From a candidate division FCPU426 bacterium (GTDB taxonomy: Bacteria; Oederibacteriota; Muellerivitia; Muellerivitales; DAHXKG01), in assembly GCA_027366525.1 (NCBI GenBank), contig DAHXKG010000007.1, forward strand, positions 56,006 to 120,005: a stretch of 64,000 nt of DNA, written 5' to 3'. The notes under the pieces were generated by a model. It was not told where the DNA came from. It searched no databases and saw nothing but the letters and a program-made list of their open reading frames with translations. Shown piece after piece: positions 27,061 through 36,201 of this stretch (its first letter is position 1; the number at the start of each line of letters is the position of its first letter). Both the position numbers and the translations under genes were made by a program.

Positions 27061-28953
27061 TCAATTCTGCTCTCGAAAAGCAGCAATACTATTGCTGCTT
27101 GAAATATAAACATCGCCATGATCATCCGTCGTAATGCCTAATGGCGAATTGAGTTGACCAGCTCCAAAAGAAGTCAAATAGGTTCCTTGAGAAGAAAATT
27201 CATCCACGCGATTATTATTTTCATCGGTGATTAATAAATTGCCCTGGGGGTCTGCGGCCATGGCATAGGGTAAATCCAATTGTCCCGGCCCACTGCCTTC
27301 TGTTCCCCAAGCGCGTTCCAATTGCCCCGTTTCTGTAAATTCTTCAATCTGGTCTTGATTGGGTATTTGCGCGCGGCACACCACATAAACTTGATGATTG
27401 AAAATTAAGATCCCGTAGGGCAAAGGAGTGTTGGTTAACCAACTGGTTATATATGTCCCATTGGAGGTGAATTTTTCAATCCGATTATTGTCAGTGTCCG
27501 CAACATAAACATTGCCGGTTGAACCGATGGCAATGCCAACCGGAAATTCAAAATCGCCGGGAGCCGTCCCAAAACTTCCAAATTGTTCCAAAAAAGTTCC
27601 CTGGGGATTAAAAATTTCAACCCGCGAACTGAGAAGATCGGTTACATATATATCCCCTGACGCATTGACGGCTATTCCTGCAGGATGAAACTGCCCGGGG
27701 CCAATGCCTAAAGAACCAAACTGAAGCAGTACTTCGCCTGCTGCACCGAGTTCGTCTACCTGATACTCCATAAAACCCGAAGCAACATATAGATTCCCAT
27801 TGGGGCCCATGGCTAATCCTTTTGGATAAGCAAAATCTTGTTTGGATTGATGCCCCCAATTACTCTGAAAACTGGAAAGATATTGACCCTCTTCCGTGAA
27901 TTGATAAATATTCGCCCCCGCCATTTGTGACTTGGACTTTAAATACCCACCTCCGATATCTGCTATTTCCAAATTTCCGGACGGAGTCATTGCAATGCCA
28001 TGGGGACTTGAAAACCGCATTGAAGTTCCATTTTGATTCCATTGATCCCAAAAGCGAACAAAAGTGCCGGTTGAGGTGAATTCATCGACACCCATATTGC
28101 CAAAAGTCGTGTTGCCCAAATCCGTAACAAAAATATCACCGTCGGAATTCGTGGTAATGCCATACGGGGCACTCAAAAAATTGGGGCCATGGCTGGTTTG
28201 ATTTGTATTACTCCATTCTGTTATGGGCTGCCCCATTTCAGAAAATTTTTGAATGGCACCTTCCCATTGGCTGTTTGGAGTATTGTAAATTGAATTTGTC
28301 ACATAAACATTTCCATGGGGGCCTAGTGCGACATCTTCGGGTTCTTTCAGCGTTACTCCATTCGATCCCTGAGTCCACTCTGCGAGGGGAACCCCAGAAG
28401 CATTCAGTTTAACAACCTGATTATTCAAGGTGTCGGCCACATAAATATTTCCGTAGGCATCAACAGCTACACCGGAGGGAGCATTCAACGTGCCTTGCAG
28501 GGTTTGTGTCCAGGCTCCCACCCACACTCCACGAGTAGTAAACGCTTCGATGCGATTATTGCCGGCATCCGCCACATAGAGAATGCCATTAGAACTGATC
28601 GCGATGCCTAGCGGGTTATTCAATTGCCCCGGCCCGCTCCCCTGAGAACCCCATTGGCCGATATAATGCTGTGTTGGAGAAAATTTTAAAATAATTCCTT
28701 GACCCGAATCGACAACATAAAAGTTACCGGCCCGATCCATGACCACGCTGATGGGACGATGTAGATAATTAGTCTTAAATCCGTAAAAAACAGTTTCTAA
28801 TCCATACGGAACGGCTCCAGAGGAGAGATTGGGTTCTACGACCGGAATATTCTGGGTTATCGTAGGAGCGACTGGCGTGCTATGCATTTGACAAGCGATA
28901 GGCGCACCAATAACGAGCAACCCTATCACCAGTTGATACCGATACATCCTCAC
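27061..28953 (-). CDS. Lipoprotein with twelve NHL repeats
   Basis: The N-terminus ends in a lipobox (GAPIACQM), so it should be lipid-anchored. The rest is a chain of about twelve NHL repeats, such as GIAISSNGILYVADAGNNRI, GVAVDAYGNIYVADTLNNQV and GIAIGSTGNVYVADTDNNRI, enough for two six-bladed propellers. Such propellers bind proteins, glycans or small ligands; no catalytic motif is visible. GTG at 28953 follows AGGGG by about 7 bases; an in-frame ATG lies at 28947. It has no close same-strand partner. Confidence 0.85.
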   Translation of the reverse strand: MRMYRYQLVIGLLVIGAPIACQMHSTPVAPTITQNIPVVEPNLSSGAVPYGLETVFYGFKTNYLHRPISVVMDRAGNFYVVDSGQGIILKFSPTQHYIGQWGSQGSGPGQLNNPLGIAISSNGILYVADAGNNRIEAFTTRGVWVGAWTQTLQGTLNAPSGVAVDAYGNIYVADTLNNQVVKLNASGVPLAEWTQGSNGVTLKEPEDVALGPHGNVYVTNSIYNTPNSQWEGAIQKFSEMGQPITEWSNTNQTSHGPNFLSAPYGITTNSDGDIFVTDLGNTTFGNMGVDEFTSTGTFVRFWDQWNQNGTSMRFSSPHGIAMTPSGNLEIADIGGGYLKSKSQMAGANIYQFTEEGQYLSSFQSNWGHQSKQDFAYPKGLAMGPNGNLYVASGFMEYQVDELGAAGEVLLQFGSLGIGPGQFHPAGIAVNASGDIYVTDLLSSRVEIFNPQGTFLEQFGSFGTAPGDFEFPVGIAIGSTGNVYVADTDNNRIEKFTSNGTYITSWLTNTPLPYGILIFNHQVYVVCRAQIPNQDQIEEFTETGQLERAWGTEGSGPGQLDLPYAMAADPQGNLLITDENNNRVDEFSSQGTYLTSFGAGQLNSPLGITTDDHGDVYISSSNSIAAFREQN

Positions 28954-29160
28954 TCAAAAACCCCTTATTTTCATAAATAATTACAGTTCTTTTCCATGTT
29001 ATTATTTGATATATTGGCGTGATCCCACCATGATTTTAATTATAGACCTCAAATCCAATAAACTTTACATAAAAATGATTTTTAAAGTAAAATAAGGCGT
29101 TTTGACTTGAATCGCGGGTCAAAACAATCAGTCAATTAAATTTAAAGAGGGAGAAAATTA

Positions 29161-29448
29161 ATGAAAAAGCTTTTGGTGTTAACTGTGTTTTTAACTGCCT
29201 TGGGAGTATCCGGTGCTTTTTATGTATCCGCAGCGCCGCATCCGCGTATTCGAAAAGCTATCTTTCGATTAAAACAAGCTCGATATAATTTAGAACATGC
29301 TGCTCATGATTTTGGGGGTCACCGTGTTCTGGCCATTCGCGATATTAACTTTGCGTTGCGACAATTGCAGTATGCCTTAAATTTTGCAGCGCATCATGGA
29401 CCGAATCCGCCGGTAACCGCTCATCTGAATGTTAATGTTCACAACTAA
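29161..29448 (+). CDS. Small secreted helical protein
   Basis: 95 aa with a clear signal peptide (KKLLVLTVFLTALGVSGAFY then VSAAPHP). The mature part is rich in His, Arg and Ala and helical (AIFRLKQARYNLEHAAHDFG, NFALRQLQYALNFAAHHG). GAGGGAG lies 7 bases before the ATG and a strong terminator follows 16 bp after the stop, so it is a single-gene unit. No family is recognised. It may be a periplasmic protein expressed at a high level. Confidence 0.75.
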   Translation: MKKLLVLTVFLTALGVSGAFYVSAAPHPRIRKAIFRLKQARYNLEHAAHDFGGHRVLAIRDINFALRQLQYALNFAAHHGPNPPVTAHLNVNVHN

Positions 29449-29464
29449 TGTTATCCGCTTGAGT

Positions 29465-29506
29465 AACTCGGCTTGTTTGAATTTTAAAACAAGCCGAGTT
29501 TCTTTT
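29465..29506 (+). terminator. Rho-independent terminator
   Basis: A perfect 14-bp inverted repeat (AACTCGGCTTGTTT / AAACAAGCCGAGTT) with an 8-base loop is followed by TCTTTT. It closes the small secreted gene. It also abuts the stop of the converging oxidoreductase gene. Confidence 0.9.
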
Positions 29507-31191
29507 CATCCCTCTGATTTTTTCACCTCTGAAGCATTCTTGTCAAAAATATTTTGATACGTTAAAAATCCACCTGAAAGATTAAAAACGGGGAACCCGT
29601 TTTGATCAAGAATCCGATAGGCATAATAGCTCCGTTGACCCACACCACAGTAAACCCAAATGGAACGATCCCTCGGGATTTGGTCGAGTCGCATGCGCAA
29701 CTGATGCAGCGGAATATTGACGGCCCCGGGAATATGCTCGCGTTGAAATTCGGATTCATCGCGAACATCCAACAAAAAAATATTATTTTGATGAACGCCG
29801 GACCAATCCGCTACTTTCAACGTGCCACGCATAATATTGGCAGCAATCATACCAGCCATATTGACCGGATCTTTTGCCGCGCCATATTGGGGTGCATAAC
29901 ATAATTCCGCGTCTTCCAAATCAAAAACAGTGGCTTTCATTTGAATGGCCATTGCAATCACATCTATTCGTTTTTCCACCCCTTCTTCTCCAACAGCTTG
30001 AGCGCCTAAAATTTGGCCGGTGGCTTGCTCGAAAAGCAATTTTAAAAAAATGGGTTTGGCATTCGGGTAATAAGAAACATGATGGCCTGGATAAAGATAA
30101 ATTTTTTCATACTTCAAATACTTGGCTGCCCGTAAGGTTTTTTCCGTTTCCCCGGTCAACGCGGCCGTCATACCTAAAAAGCCACATACGGCAGTACCTT
30201 GCACGCCTCTAAATTTTCTGGGTTTTCCAGCAATCCCATCTGCGACTAATCGCCCTTGTCGATTGGCAGGTCCGGCCAAGGGTATTAGCGCCTTGCGCCC
30301 CGTGCCGTAACTGACCACCTCCACCGCATCCCCAATGGCAAAAATGGAAGGATCACTGGTTTTCATTTCATCATCGACTTGAATTCCACCCAGCGTGCCC
30401 AACTGCAGGGAAGCATTTTTGGCTAACTGAACTTCAGGACGAACACCGATCGTCAAAAGAACCATTTCAGCTTCAAATTTTTCGCCAGTTTGGGTTTTAA
30501 CCGCCAGTTGTCCAGCTTGGGAAGATTCAATCGCAACCAACCCATTATTCAATTGCAATTGAACTCCCAACGTTTTTAAATGTTCCTGGAGCGGTCGAGC
30601 AATCTCGGCATCCAAGGGCGGCATAATTTGTGAAAGTTTTTCAATCAGGGTAACTTGTATCCCACGTTTCATGAGATTTTCAGTCATTTCCAAACCAATA
30701 AATCCGCCGCCCACCACAATTGTTTTTTGAACTTGGTAGTGTTTGATCCATTCCCGAATTTGATTGGAATCCGGAATGGTTTTTAAAACAAAAACACCGG
30801 GCAAATCCACCCCAGGTAATCCGGGTTTAATCGGAGAGGCGCCCGGCGAAAGTACAAGCACATCATATGATTCACGATAGGATGTATTCGTTTTGAGGTT
30901 GTTGATTAAAATTTGTTTTTGCTCCCGATCAATCGATACTACCTCGTGCTCGGTTCGAACATGGATATTAAATCGTTGTTCAAAGAGTTCCGGAGTGGCA
31001 ACTAACAAATCTTTTTCGTGTTGAATAACCTCGCCCACATAATAGGGCAAACCACAGTTTGCAAATGACACATACTTGCCCCGATCGATCAAAATGATTT
31101 CAAAAAATTCTTGCTGACGCCGCAACCGAGCCGCACAAGAAGCCCCTCCCGCCACGCCTCCCACAATGACCACTTTCGGAACTTTTGGCAT
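29506..31191 (-). CDS. CoA-disulfide reductase/NADH oxidase-like flavoprotein with rhodanese domain
   Basis: Two-part protein. Residues 1-445 are a pyridine-nucleotide-disulfide oxidoreductase with FAD site VVIVGGVAGGASCAARLRR, the single active Cys in SFANCGLPYYVGE, the NAD site TIVVGGGFIGLEMTENL, and FAIGDAVEV. Residues about 455-561 are a rhodanese domain with active loop VYCGVGQRS. Such fusions reduce CoA disulfide, CoA persulfide or polysulfide. The frame opens at TTG 31209, but ATG 31191 has GGAGGGGG upstream and is the better start. Confidence 0.9.
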   Translation of the reverse strand: MPKVPKVVIVGGVAGGASCAARLRRQQEFFEIILIDRGKYVSFANCGLPYYVGEVIQHEKDLLVATPELFEQRFNIHVRTEHEVVSIDREQKQILINNLKTNTSYRESYDVLVLSPGASPIKPGLPGVDLPGVFVLKTIPDSNQIREWIKHYQVQKTIVVGGGFIGLEMTENLMKRGIQVTLIEKLSQIMPPLDAEIARPLQEHLKTLGVQLQLNNGLVAIESSQAGQLAVKTQTGEKFEAEMVLLTIGVRPEVQLAKNASLQLGTLGGIQVDDEMKTSDPSIFAIGDAVEVVSYGTGRKALIPLAGPANRQGRLVADGIAGKPRKFRGVQGTAVCGFLGMTAALTGETEKTLRAAKYLKYEKIYLYPGHHVSYYPNAKPIFLKLLFEQATGQILGAQAVGEEGVEKRIDVIAMAIQMKATVFDLEDAELCYAPQYGAAKDPVNMAGMIAANIMRGTLKVADWSGVHQNNIFLLDVRDESEFQREHIPGAVNIPLHQLRMRLDQIPRDRSIWVYCGVGQRSYYAYRILDQNGFPVFNLSGGFLTYQNIFDKNASEVKKSEG

Positions 31192-31334
31192 ATCCCCGTC
31201 CCCCTCCAATTTTCAACCATTGTATATCGCTCACTCCAGAAACTTGGTGATGAATATCATTTAATCGTCTGGAATCCGAGAAATTTTTATTGATCCATCC
31301 AAGCTTGGGCAGCGTTTTAAATAAGCCGATTCAG

Positions 31335-32060
31335 CTATGGAAGGATTGCTTCACCCAAATAAGCTTTTTTAATACTCGAATCATTCAATAATGTTTCTGA
31401 AGGACCTTGTAAAATCAAGTTGCCGGTTTCTAAAACATAGGCAAATTTAGAAATTTCCAAAGCCACTTGTGCATTCTGTTCCACCAATAAAATGGTTACG
31501 CCTTCTCGATTAATTAATTTTATTTTTTCAAATACGCTCTCAATCATTTGAGGCGCCAAGCCTAAGGAGGGTTCATCTAACAATAACAGTTGTGGATGCG
31601 CCATCACGGCGCGAGCCATGGCCAGCATTTGTTGTTCACCGCCGGAAAGCGTTCCGGCTAGCTGTGAAAGTCGATCCTCCAATATGGGAAACCATTCTAA
31701 ACCACGTTGTATATCCCTTTGAATGGCGTGCTTGTCTTTTCGCGAGTAAGCCCCTAATTGCAAATTTTCCCAAACACTCAGATTCGGAAAAATGCCTCGC
31801 CCTTCCGGACAATGCACCAACCCTTTTGAAACCCGTTGAGGCGCTGCCACATCGATGATCGAGGTTCCTTTAAACCGAATTGCTCCGGAATCGATTTTTA
31901 AAATTCCGGAAATCGCTTTCAACATAGTCGTTTTACCTGCCCCATTCGATCCCAACAGACAAATAATGTCCCCGGCATCCAGACAACATGAAATCCCATG
32001 TAACACTTCAATCGTTCCATAGGATACTTTCAGATTTTCAATTTCCAGAAGTGGACTCAT
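31335..32060 (-). CDS. livF: Branched-chain amino acid ABC transporter ATPase LivF
   Basis: ATPase subunit with Walker A GSNGAGKTT, signature LSGGEQQML, Walker B LLLLDEPSLGLAP, and the LivF-typical LVEQNAQVALEIS. The length of 241 aa is normal. The ATG overlaps the livG stop as ATGA. It is the last gene of the livH-livM-livG-livF run. The transported compound may be branched-chain amino acids or urea or amides; the sequence alone does not decide. Confidence 0.93.
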   Translation of the reverse strand: MSPLLEIENLKVSYGTIEVLHGISCCLDAGDIICLLGSNGAGKTTMLKAISGILKIDSGAIRFKGTSIIDVAAPQRVSKGLVHCPEGRGIFPNLSVWENLQLGAYSRKDKHAIQRDIQRGLEWFPILEDRLSQLAGTLSGGEQQMLAMARAVMAHPQLLLLDEPSLGLAPQMIESVFEKIKLINREGVTILLVEQNAQVALEISKFAYVLETGNLILQGPSETLLNDSSIKKAYLGEAILP

Positions 32061-32836
32061 GCTCGCGATTTTTTCCCCAAATAGGCTTCGATGACTCTTA
32101 AATCATTTTGAATAGCCTTGGGGCTCCCCTCCGCTATTTTGATCCCATGTTCCATAACATAGATGCGTTCACACACCCCCATCACTAAATGCATATCATG
32201 TTCAATCACCAGCATGGACAGTCCAAACCGCTGTTTCACGTTGAGGATGGTTTTCATAAACCATTGAGTTTCCGATCGATTCATTCCCGCAACGGGTTCA
32301 TCCAACAACAAAAGCTTCGCCCCTGTTGCCAACGCCCGTGCAAGTTCCAGTTTTTTTTGATCACCGTATGCAAGGGCTTTGGCCAATTTGTTCTGATAGG
32401 CCGATAACTCTAAAAGCTCCATGAGTTCATGAACTTTTTTCATCAACTGTGTTTCTTGATTGTGAAAAAAATGCGTTTGAAAAAAAGCGTCTTTGAGACC
32501 ATAAGAATTTTCATGATAAAATCCAACTTTAATATTATCGGCCACGGACATTTCTTTGAATAATCGGATATTTTGGAATGTTCGGACCAATCCCGCACGT
32601 GTAATTTGGTGCGTTTTAAACCCGTCAATGGGTTTGCCAAACACCCGAATGTTCCCATTTTGAGGTAAATAAATCCCCGATAAAATATTAAAAACCGTGG
32701 TTTTGCCGGCTCCATTCGGCCCAATGAGTCCGACTAATTCCCCGGTCTTCACTTCCAACGACAAGTCATCAACCGCAACGATCCCTCCAAATGATAAAGT
32801 CATGTTTTCAACATTCAATGCTATGGGTGCGTTCAT
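32057..32836 (-). CDS. livG: Branched-chain amino acid ABC transporter ATPase LivG
   Basis: Second ATPase of the pair, with Walker A GPNGAGKTT, the degenerate signature LAYGDQKKLELARAL usual for LivG, Walker B LLLLDEPVAGMN, and VIEHDMHLVMGVCERIYVM. I choose the ATG at 32836 because it overlaps the livM stop as ATGA; a longer frame back to 32884 lies inside livM. The product is 259 aa. Its own stop overlaps the livF start, so livM, livG and livF are translationally coupled. Confidence 0.93.
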   Translation of the reverse strand: MNAPIALNVENMTLSFGGIVAVDDLSLEVKTGELVGLIGPNGAGKTTVFNILSGIYLPQNGNIRVFGKPIDGFKTHQITRAGLVRTFQNIRLFKEMSVADNIKVGFYHENSYGLKDAFFQTHFFHNQETQLMKKVHELMELLELSAYQNKLAKALAYGDQKKLELARALATGAKLLLLDEPVAGMNRSETQWFMKTILNVKQRFGLSMLVIEHDMHLVMGVCERIYVMEHGIKIAEGSPKAIQNDLRVIEAYLGKKSRA

Positions 32837-33801
32837 GGATGATTTTTCTTTTTCCGTGGGAGTACATCCCAGATTTCCCGGCATCCTAAAATACCTTGAG
32901 GTCTCATAATCATGACGAAGATAAGAATTAAAGCATATAAGACCATACGCAAATCAATTCCCGTCCAGTGTTGAACCGGGCGCAAGGCCTCGGGAAGAAT
33001 GGTTAAAAAAAAAGCAGCCAACACGGATCCACTGGTGGATCCCATGCCCCCTAAAACAACCATAATCACAATTTCCAGCGTCATCATGATTCCAAAAGAA
33101 CTGGGGTTAATATAGCTCAGGTAATGAGCAAATAATCCCCCCGCCATGCCTGCTAAAACAGCTGAAACCACAAAAACTTGTACCTTATAAAAAGTCGTGG
33201 GGATTCCCAATGATGCTGCCGCCACTTCATTTTCGCGAATGGAGATCAAGGCACGTCCATGTCTCGAGTGGAGAAACCGATAGGTGATTAAAACCGATCC
33301 GCCCAGAATAAAAAAAACTAAAAAGGGTGTGGTCGTTTGTGGAATCCCAGCTAAGCCTTCTGCGCCTCCCACACATTGAACGTTATAGAGAACTACTTTA
33401 ACAATTTCCAAAAATCCAAGTGTGGCAATGGCTAAATAATCTCCTTTAAGCCGCAAAACGGGTATTCCAATCAAATATCCTACGAGTCCACTCACGCCCC
33501 CGCCTACTAACAACGAAAAAATCAGTACACCTTGCTGTCCCCAGATTGAATGGTTTGGACTATGAAATACAAACATACTGACATAGGATGATGCATAAGC
33601 TCCAATCGCCATGAATCCCGCTTGTCCCAAGGAAAATTGGCCGGAAAGTCCGTTAACCCAATTTAATGAAACAGCCAAAATTGCATTAATGCCTGCTAAA
33701 ACTAAAATATCTTCAAAATATCCCGATATGCGTGTCACCATCATCTGGAGTCCCACTGCGATTGCGGTTATTACAATCCATCCTTTAATCTTATTGATCA
33801 C
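32833..33801 (-). CDS. livM: Branched-chain amino acid ABC transporter permease LivM
   Basis: Inner-membrane permease with about eight helices. LivM-type motifs are LSGQFSLGQAGFMAIGAYA and VGGAEGLAGIP, and VVLGGMGSTSGSVLAAFFL is the loop that meets the ATPase. The frame opens at TTG 33813, but GTG 33801 follows GAGG by 6 bases and is the likelier start, giving 322 aa. It follows livH and overlaps livG. Confidence 0.92.
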   Translation of the reverse strand: MINKIKGWIVITAIAVGLQMMVTRISGYFEDILVLAGINAILAVSLNWVNGLSGQFSLGQAGFMAIGAYASSYVSMFVFHSPNHSIWGQQGVLIFSLLVGGGVSGLVGYLIGIPVLRLKGDYLAIATLGFLEIVKVVLYNVQCVGGAEGLAGIPQTTTPFLVFFILGGSVLITYRFLHSRHGRALISIRENEVAAASLGIPTTFYKVQVFVVSAVLAGMAGGLFAHYLSYINPSSFGIMMTLEIVIMVVLGGMGSTSGSVLAAFFLTILPEALRPVQHWTGIDLRMVLYALILIFVMIMRPQGILGCREIWDVLPRKKKNHP

Positions 33802-33829
33802 AAAATTCCTCAATCATATACGTCATGCA

Positions 33830-34732
33830 TCAAACTTTTTCTGGCTGATGATGGCCAAAAAGTCCTGATGGTTTAATCATTAGAACTAAAATAAGAACAA
33901 TAAATGCCAGTGCATCTCGATAGGTGGATGAAAAATATCCAGCGATGAGGGATTCCAAAATACCCATTGTTAGGGCCCCCACCACCGCGCCTCGAATACT
34001 TCCAATCCCTCCTAAAACGGCTGCTACAAAAGCCTTTAATCCAAGGAGAAGACCCATGGTTGGATCAACTTGAGGATAATTGATGACTACCAAAATGCCG
34101 GCCGCCGCCGCTAATGCGGACCCAATCATAAATGTAATCATAATAATATTATCGGCTGAAATCCCTACGAGCATGGCCATTTCATGTGAATATGAAATCG
34201 CCCTCATCGCTCGTCCTAATTGCGTTTTTAAAACAATCCACTCTAAAATGATCATCAACACCACGGAAACGAGAAACGTAACCACAAGATAATTGGTAAT
34301 GGCAACGTGATCCACCTTAAAAAATATTTCTTGGTTTAAAATACTTGGAAAAACTCTGGGCGTAGCCCCCCAAAGAATTTGACATAAATTTTCCAGCAAT
34401 AAGGACACTCCGACCGACGTAATTAACAAATTAAGTTTGGATCCATTTCTAAGCGGACGATACGCGAATCGTTCAATCAAAACACCCAGAAGACTTGACG
34501 CCACCATCGCCACTACAAAAACCCAGAGTAATCCCAGTAAAGTTGGATGCGCATTTAAATGGATGCTCCAAACCGCCAAAAGCCCGGCATAGGCCCCTAC
34601 CATTAAAACATCGCCGTGCGCAAAATTAATCAATCCCAGAACTCCATAAACCATGGTATATCCCAATGCAATTAACGCATAGATTGATCCTAACGCGGCT
34701 CCATTAATAACCAATTGAATAAATTCCTGCAT
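33830..34732 (-). CDS. livH: Branched-chain amino acid ABC transporter permease LivH
   Basis: Partner permease of LivM, 300 aa with about eight helices. The family start is present (VINGAALGSIYALIALGYTM then VYGVLGLINFAHGD), and AAVLGGIGSIRGAVVGALTM is the ATPase-contact loop. The gene begins the livHMGF run. The expected neighbour livK, encoding the binding protein, is 1.5 kb away, beyond a gene on the opposite strand. Confidence 0.93.
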   Translation of the reverse strand: MQEFIQLVINGAALGSIYALIALGYTMVYGVLGLINFAHGDVLMVGAYAGLLAVWSIHLNAHPTLLGLLWVFVVAMVASSLLGVLIERFAYRPLRNGSKLNLLITSVGVSLLLENLCQILWGATPRVFPSILNQEIFFKVDHVAITNYLVVTFLVSVVLMIILEWIVLKTQLGRAMRAISYSHEMAMLVGISADNIIMITFMIGSALAAAAGILVVINYPQVDPTMGLLLGLKAFVAAVLGGIGSIRGAVVGALTMGILESLIAGYFSSTYRDALAFIVLILVLMIKPSGLFGHHQPEKV

Positions 34733-34952
34733 AGGTATCCTTGGATATTTTTAAAATGCCCCTGGGCCCTTCAGGCCTTGGATAGCATATTGCCCTGGCT
34801 CCCCTTGATTCCCACTAAATTTTATCGAATTTCATTTCAGTGACAACTCTAAAAATCGAATCCACTCACAAATGAGGGTCTATGGCCCTATCCATCTTGA
34901 AAATTCATGGCACTTACGTCATAGTATTTTGACTTATTTTTTAAAAGGATTT

Positions 34953-36128
34953 ATGAAACCACGTATTTGGATACTTCTAAGTTTATTTTTATTATTCCTG
35001 ATTTTTATTAATTTTTTTTCACTATGGAACCTGCATCACTTCTATGCCCTCTCGATTGGCGGTTTGATTTTTTTATTGTTCATAAACAATGCCCTGCTGA
35101 TCTTTCTGAATCCCTATTTCCAAAAAAAGCCCTCCACAGCTTTAACACGCGTGATTCGAGCCTTCTTAAATCCCTTATGGGTTCATTGGACTTTTTTTTC
35201 CTTTTTTTATTCTTTAACCCTATTAATTTTTTCCATCTTTTTCAAATGTGTTCCTTGGTTTCATGCTGAAGATTTAAAATGGGTTTCCAGTTTTTTTATT
35301 TCAGGATGGGTTGTGCTGTTAGGTTGGGGAATTTATACCGCCTTGGTACCGCTCCACTTATCGCGATTTAACATCGTCCTTCCACGATTACCCGCTTCCT
35401 TTAATGGGTTCAAAATCGCCATTGGTTCTGATTTTCATATTGGATTGTTTTCAAGAACTCAACGTCTAACGCAGATATTTGAAACCATGGCGGCTTATCA
35501 ACCGGATCTCGTAGTTTTACTTGGGGATTTAACCGATGATGATGCTTTTTATATTCCCAAACTATTAAAAGGAATCGAGGTGCTGGATCCCCATCTCCCA
35601 ATCCTGGGCATTCTGGGCAATCATGACATTTATGGCGATCCCCATTCAGCAATCCAACAATTGGCCCATAGCCGCGTTCATCTTTTAATCAACGAAGGAT
35701 TTGAATTCAAAAAAAACGCCGAGTCGATTTGGATTGCCGGCATTTCCGATTATGCCGCCACTTACTTTGAAAAACTTAGACCCCATCTTGTTCCTGATTT
35801 TAATCGCACGCTGGCCCATAAACCACCTAGCAGTCCAACGATTCTTTTGGCGCATCAACCTAAAGCCTTTCATGAATCCATCAAACGCCATATTGAATTA
35901 ACTCTGTGTGGACATACCCATGGTGGACAATTGGGATTTCCCTTTCTCAATTGGACCATTGTTAAACCCTTCATCACCTGGGATCGGGGATTATTTCAAA
36001 ATCAGGGATCCCAACTTTTGGTCACCTCTGGCGTTGGATATTGGGGTGCCCCTTTTCGGTTGGGCTTGCAACCCGAACTGGTTTTTTTAAATCTCCAATT
36101 CCCCTTGGAATCACATGCTCATGTTTAA
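34953..36128 (+). CDS. Membrane-anchored metallophosphoesterase
   Basis: The N-terminal 150 residues have four hydrophobic segments; the rest is a calcineurin-like phosphoesterase. Metal-site motifs in order are IAIGSDFHIG (DxH), LVVLLGDLTDD (GDxxD), GILGNHDIYG (GNHD), ILLAHQPKAF (H) and LTLCGHTHGGQ (GHxH). The pattern resembles YkoQ/YaeI-type enzymes, some of which act on lipid substrates. The ATG at 34953 follows AAGGA; an in-frame ATG at 34872 lacks a site. It lies between livH and livK on the opposite strand. Confidence 0.88.
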   Translation: MKPRIWILLSLFLLFLIFINFFSLWNLHHFYALSIGGLIFLLFINNALLIFLNPYFQKKPSTALTRVIRAFLNPLWVHWTFFSFFYSLTLLIFSIFFKCVPWFHAEDLKWVSSFFISGWVVLLGWGIYTALVPLHLSRFNIVLPRLPASFNGFKIAIGSDFHIGLFSRTQRLTQIFETMAAYQPDLVVLLGDLTDDDAFYIPKLLKGIEVLDPHLPILGILGNHDIYGDPHSAIQQLAHSRVHLLINEGFEFKKNAESIWIAGISDYAATYFEKLRPHLVPDFNRTLAHKPPSSPTILLAHQPKAFHESIKRHIELTLCGHTHGGQLGFPFLNWTIVKPFITWDRGLFQNQGSQLLVTSGVGYWGAPFRLGLQPELVFLNLQFPLESHAHV

Positions 36129-36165
36129 GGCCGCATGCATCCCTGCCCCCTGGTTATCCATAAGC

Positions 36166-36189
36166 GCCCTTGACCTATCCCCCAAGGGC
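36166..36189 (+). terminator. Probable terminator after the metallophosphoesterase
   Basis: GCCCTTG / CAAGGGC form a 7-bp stem with a 10-base loop, followed by a T-rich tract on the plus strand (36194-36217). It lies 37 bp after the plus-strand stop, between converging genes. Confidence 0.5.
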
Positions 36190-36201
36190 TCTCATTCCCA
36201 T

